NCBI GenBank assembly: GCA_016203345.1
Contig: JACQMZ010000057.1
Location: 1-7,311 of the forward strand
Direction: 5' to 3'
Length of the DNA stretch: 7,311 nucleotides
From: Candidatus Woesearchaeota archaeon
GTDB taxonomy: Archaea > Nanobdellota > Nanobdellia > Woesearchaeales > ARS49
Part shown: positions 5,552-7,311 of the stretch, one piece after another
Numbering within the stretch: position 1 is the first letter of the stretch
Layout: the number at the start of each line of letters is the position of its first letter
Program-made: the position numbers and the translations under genes
Notes under the pieces: model-generated
The model's database searches: none
What the model saw: only the letters and a program-made list of their open reading frames with translations
Told to the model about the DNA's origin: nothing

Positions 5552-6419
5552 CTGCAGTCACCAGTATGTATTCTATGACGCCAAGGCGGAATACTTTGTA
5601 CATGACGTAATCAATGACTGCCCCGCCGTACGTGGCAAACCATCCTCTGATCTTTGGCAGTGCTCGTCGCGTCTCTGGACGTTTGTTTTCAAAGTAGTAC
5701 CCTGGTATGACGCGTTCGCCTACTGCGTCTACGCGCACGTTGGTAAAGCCTGTGCGCAGGAGTTTTTGTTCGTATTCAGGAATGGTGTCTCTGTTTTCTT
5801 TTGGGGCGTGCCAGAGGAAGCACGCGGCTTCCAGAAAGATTCTGTCCAGAAGCCCTTTGGGTTTGCGGGCAAGGATGTAGTCTGACAACCCCATGGTGCC
5901 TCCGGGTTTGAGCACGCGATATGCTTCGCGAAAGAAATCTTCGCGCGTGTCGAAGTGTGCAGGGCCTTCGATGCCCATGACGTGTGTGAACGTGTGGTTT
6001 GCGAATGGCAGTTTTGTTGCAGAGCCGTGATGCACGCGGACTGCGGCGGCAAGTTCTGCGTTGTCGACTCTGGCGCGTCCGAGACTGACGTGTTTCCACG
6101 TGACGTCGATGGCGTCAATCTGGCACCCAAATTTTGTTGCCATGAACACGTCTTGCGCGGCGAGCCCGCAGGCGACGTCGAGCAGTTTGCTTTTTTTGTT
6201 CAAGCCGATTCTGGTTGCAAGTGTGGATATGAGGTGTTCTGCGGCAACGAGATAGTTTGTGTTGCCGTCGTCCCATAAGCCGAAATTCAGGTATCCTCCG
6301 TGGTAATCACCGTAATTCTCAACACCCCAGCCGTAAAAGCGTTGCACGCGGTCTTCGTAAGAGCCTATCTGCCATTTTTTCTTGTCCTTGCTTGGTGCGC
6401 TAGTTGGTTGTTCTTTCAT
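5526..6419 (-). CDS. Class I SAM-dependent methyltransferase (UbiE/sterol-methyltransferase-like)
   Basis: A 297-aa protein predicted to move a methyl group from S-adenosylmethionine to a small molecule. Motif I is LLDVACGLA (79-87), an acidic residue of post-motif I is Asp105 (AIDVTWKHV), LPFANHTFTHVMGIEGPAHF (137-156) covers motif II, and YRVLKPGG (167-174) is motif III. The N-terminal segment YGDYHGGYLNFGLWDDG (36-52) resembles the substrate-side region of sterol, tocopherol and EryG-type methyltransferases, which favours a lipid-like, quinone, sugar or amine acceptor over nucleic acid or protein. The C terminus has a hydrophobic helix (about 265-287) that may touch the membrane, then a Lys-rich tail. 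It starts 45 bp after the antiporter stop with its own TATA-like box and ends 8 bp from the convergent SGNH-like gene. Superfamily is secure; the acceptor is unknown. Confidence 0.9.
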   Translation of the reverse strand: MKEQPTSAPSKDKKKWQIGSYEDRVQRFYGWGVENYGDYHGGYLNFGLWDDGNTNYLVAAEHLISTLATRIGLNKKSKLLDVACGLAAQDVFMATKFGCQIDAIDVTWKHVSLGRARVDNAELAAAVRVHHGSATKLPFANHTFTHVMGIEGPAHFDTREDFFREAYRVLKPGGTMGLSDYILARKPKGLLDRIFLEAACFLWHAPKENRDTIPEYEQKLLRTGFTNVRVDAVGERVIPGYYFENKRPETRRALPKIRGWFATYGGAVIDYVMYKVFRLGVIEYILVTAEKPKSKNK

Positions 6420-6444
6420 TTGTGCACTGATTCACAGAATGGCC

Positions 6445-6453
6445 GTTATAAAG
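6445..6453 (-). promoter_or_regulatory. TATA-like box for the methyltransferase gene
   Basis: On the - strand this reads CTTTATAAC, centred about 30 nt upstream of the ATG at 6419, with no ribosome-binding site between. It lies in the 45-bp gap after the antiporter stop. The T-rich - strand sequence at 6470-6451 (TTTTAATTT and nearby) may also terminate the antiporter transcript. Confidence 0.55.
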
Positions 6454-6464
6454 TTTATGGGAAA

Positions 6465-7311
6465 TTAAAATCTGATGCGTCTCAGGACAAGCGGGCTGAT
6501 GAGTGTGGATACGATGGCCATGAAGATGAGTGATGAAAAGATTGCACTGCTTATTGCTCCTGCTGAGAGTGCGAGTGTTGCCACGACGAGTTCAGTGTCG
6601 CCTTTGGCGTTGAGCGCCCAGCCAACGATGAGGCCTTCTTTCCAGTTGTGGTATGCTATGTAGTATCCGATGGCACTGCCGAGGACTGTTCCTGCGATGG
6701 CAAGGGCGGTGATGACTATGCTGAAGGGCAGGTAGTCAAGGAGTTCTGTTGGGTTTGTGTGGATGCCGACGTTGAAGAAAAAGAACGGGACTAGAAAGCC
6801 GAAGGCGATGGTGTGGATGGTGTGCGTGATTTCTGCGCGTTCCCATGGTTTGTGTCCTGGTTCAACGAGAAGGATTTGGCGGATAATGATGCCGCTGAAT
6901 AGCGCGCCGATAAGTGCTCCGACGCCAAGGAAGTCTGCGAGGACTGCCATGAGGAGGGTGATGATGAGGGCGCCGGTGAACAGTTGTGCGTGTTCTGGCT
7001 GGTGTTCGATGCGTTTGATAAGGAGGGGGATAAACCAGAAGCGGAAGATGAGTGTGAGGAGCGCAAACAGGATTACTCCGCCAAGGAGTTGGGCGATGGC
7101 GATTTTTTTGACTGTGGTTTCAAGGAAGGCGAGGATGCCGGTGATGAGAAAGACTTCCAGGATGTCGTCTATGGATCCTGCGCCGACTATGAATGTTCCG
7201 AGTCTGGTTTTTAGTTGGCCCATTTCTTCCAGAACGTCGAGTGCTATGGCGCTTGCGCTGACGCTCATGCACACGCCCACAATGAGGCTTGTGGCAGGGG
7301 AGAGGTTGAAC
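6465..7311 (-). CDS. Cation/proton antiporter, CPA2 (Kef/NapA-type), N terminus missing at window edge
   Basis: The C-terminal 281 residues of an inner-membrane transporter exchanging Na+ or K+ for H+. The frame is open to the right edge (visible residues begin FNLSPATSLIVG), so the GTG near 7280 is internal, and roughly 100 or more N-terminal residues should lie outside. Family marks are SVSASAIALDVLEEMGQLKTRLG at visible 16-38, the ion-binding Asp-Asp pair in GSIDDI (48-49), VPFFFFNVGI (174-183) and GWALNAKGDTELVVATLAL (230-248). Lys236 sits where electrogenic CPA2 members carry Lys or Arg. About eight membrane helices are visible. The chain ends just after the last helix (VSTLISPLVLRRIRF), so there is no C-terminal RCK/TrkA nucleotide-binding domain of the kind seen in KefB/KefC. 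Ion selectivity cannot be read from sequence. Confidence 0.92.
   Translation of the reverse strand, partial: FNLSPATSLIVGVCMSVSASAIALDVLEEMGQLKTRLGTFIVGAGSIDDILEVFLITGILAFLETTVKKIAIAQLLGGVILFALLTLIFRFWFIPLLIKRIEHQPEHAQLFTGALIITLLMAVLADFLGVGALIGALFSGIIIRQILLVEPGHKPWERAEITHTIHTIAFGFLVPFFFFNVGIHTNPTELLDYLPFSIVITALAIAGTVLGSAIGYYIAYHNWKEGLIVGWALNAKGDTELVVATLALSAGAISSAIFSSLIFMAIVSTLISPLVLRRIRF

Overview
The window looks like archaeal chromosomal DNA. No taxonomic marker is present, so lineage is inference only; a DPANN-type genome is possible but not shown. The archaeal call rests on promoters. Four of the five complete genes have an AT-rich TATA-like box centred about 26-30 nt upstream of the start codon and no Shine-Dalgarno sequence, as expected for leaderless archaeal transcripts. 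The fifth (transketolase) has a TATA-like box about 37 nt upstream and a GAGGTG ribosome-binding site in a short leader.

Layout on the + strand: a zinc-type quinone oxidoreductase/alcohol dehydrogenase-like gene (66-1079); a 168-bp spacer with a large nested inverted repeat; a full-length, animal-type transketolase (1248-3119); a 321-bp spacer containing three strong adjacent hairpins that look like an undescribed structured RNA (about 3173-3346), followed by two possible promoters; an unrecognised membrane protein (3441-4235); and a membrane-anchored SGNH/GDSL-like hydrolase or acyltransferase (4261-5517). A near-perfect palindrome sits between the TATA-like box and the start codon of the last gene.

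On the - strand, convergent to these with only 8 bp between stop codons, are a class I SAM-dependent small-molecule methyltransferase (6419-5526) and, upstream of it, the C-terminal 281 residues of a CPA2-family cation/proton antiporter that runs off the right edge (7311-6465).

The genes do not form one obvious pathway. Most have their own promoter, so this looks like a run of single-gene transcription units: carbon metabolism (transketolase), redox (oxidoreductase), envelope or lipid/glycan modification (membrane protein plus SGNH protein, possibly the methyltransferase) and ion homeostasis (antiporter). The first gene differs from the others in codon choice (mostly AAA Lys and CTN Leu, against AAG and TTG), which suggests a separate origin. 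No mobile element, CRISPR array, tRNA or rRNA was found. I do not see a clear novel multi-gene system; the best candidates for something undescribed are the structured intergenic element and the unknown-membrane-protein/SGNH pair with its operator-like palindrome.
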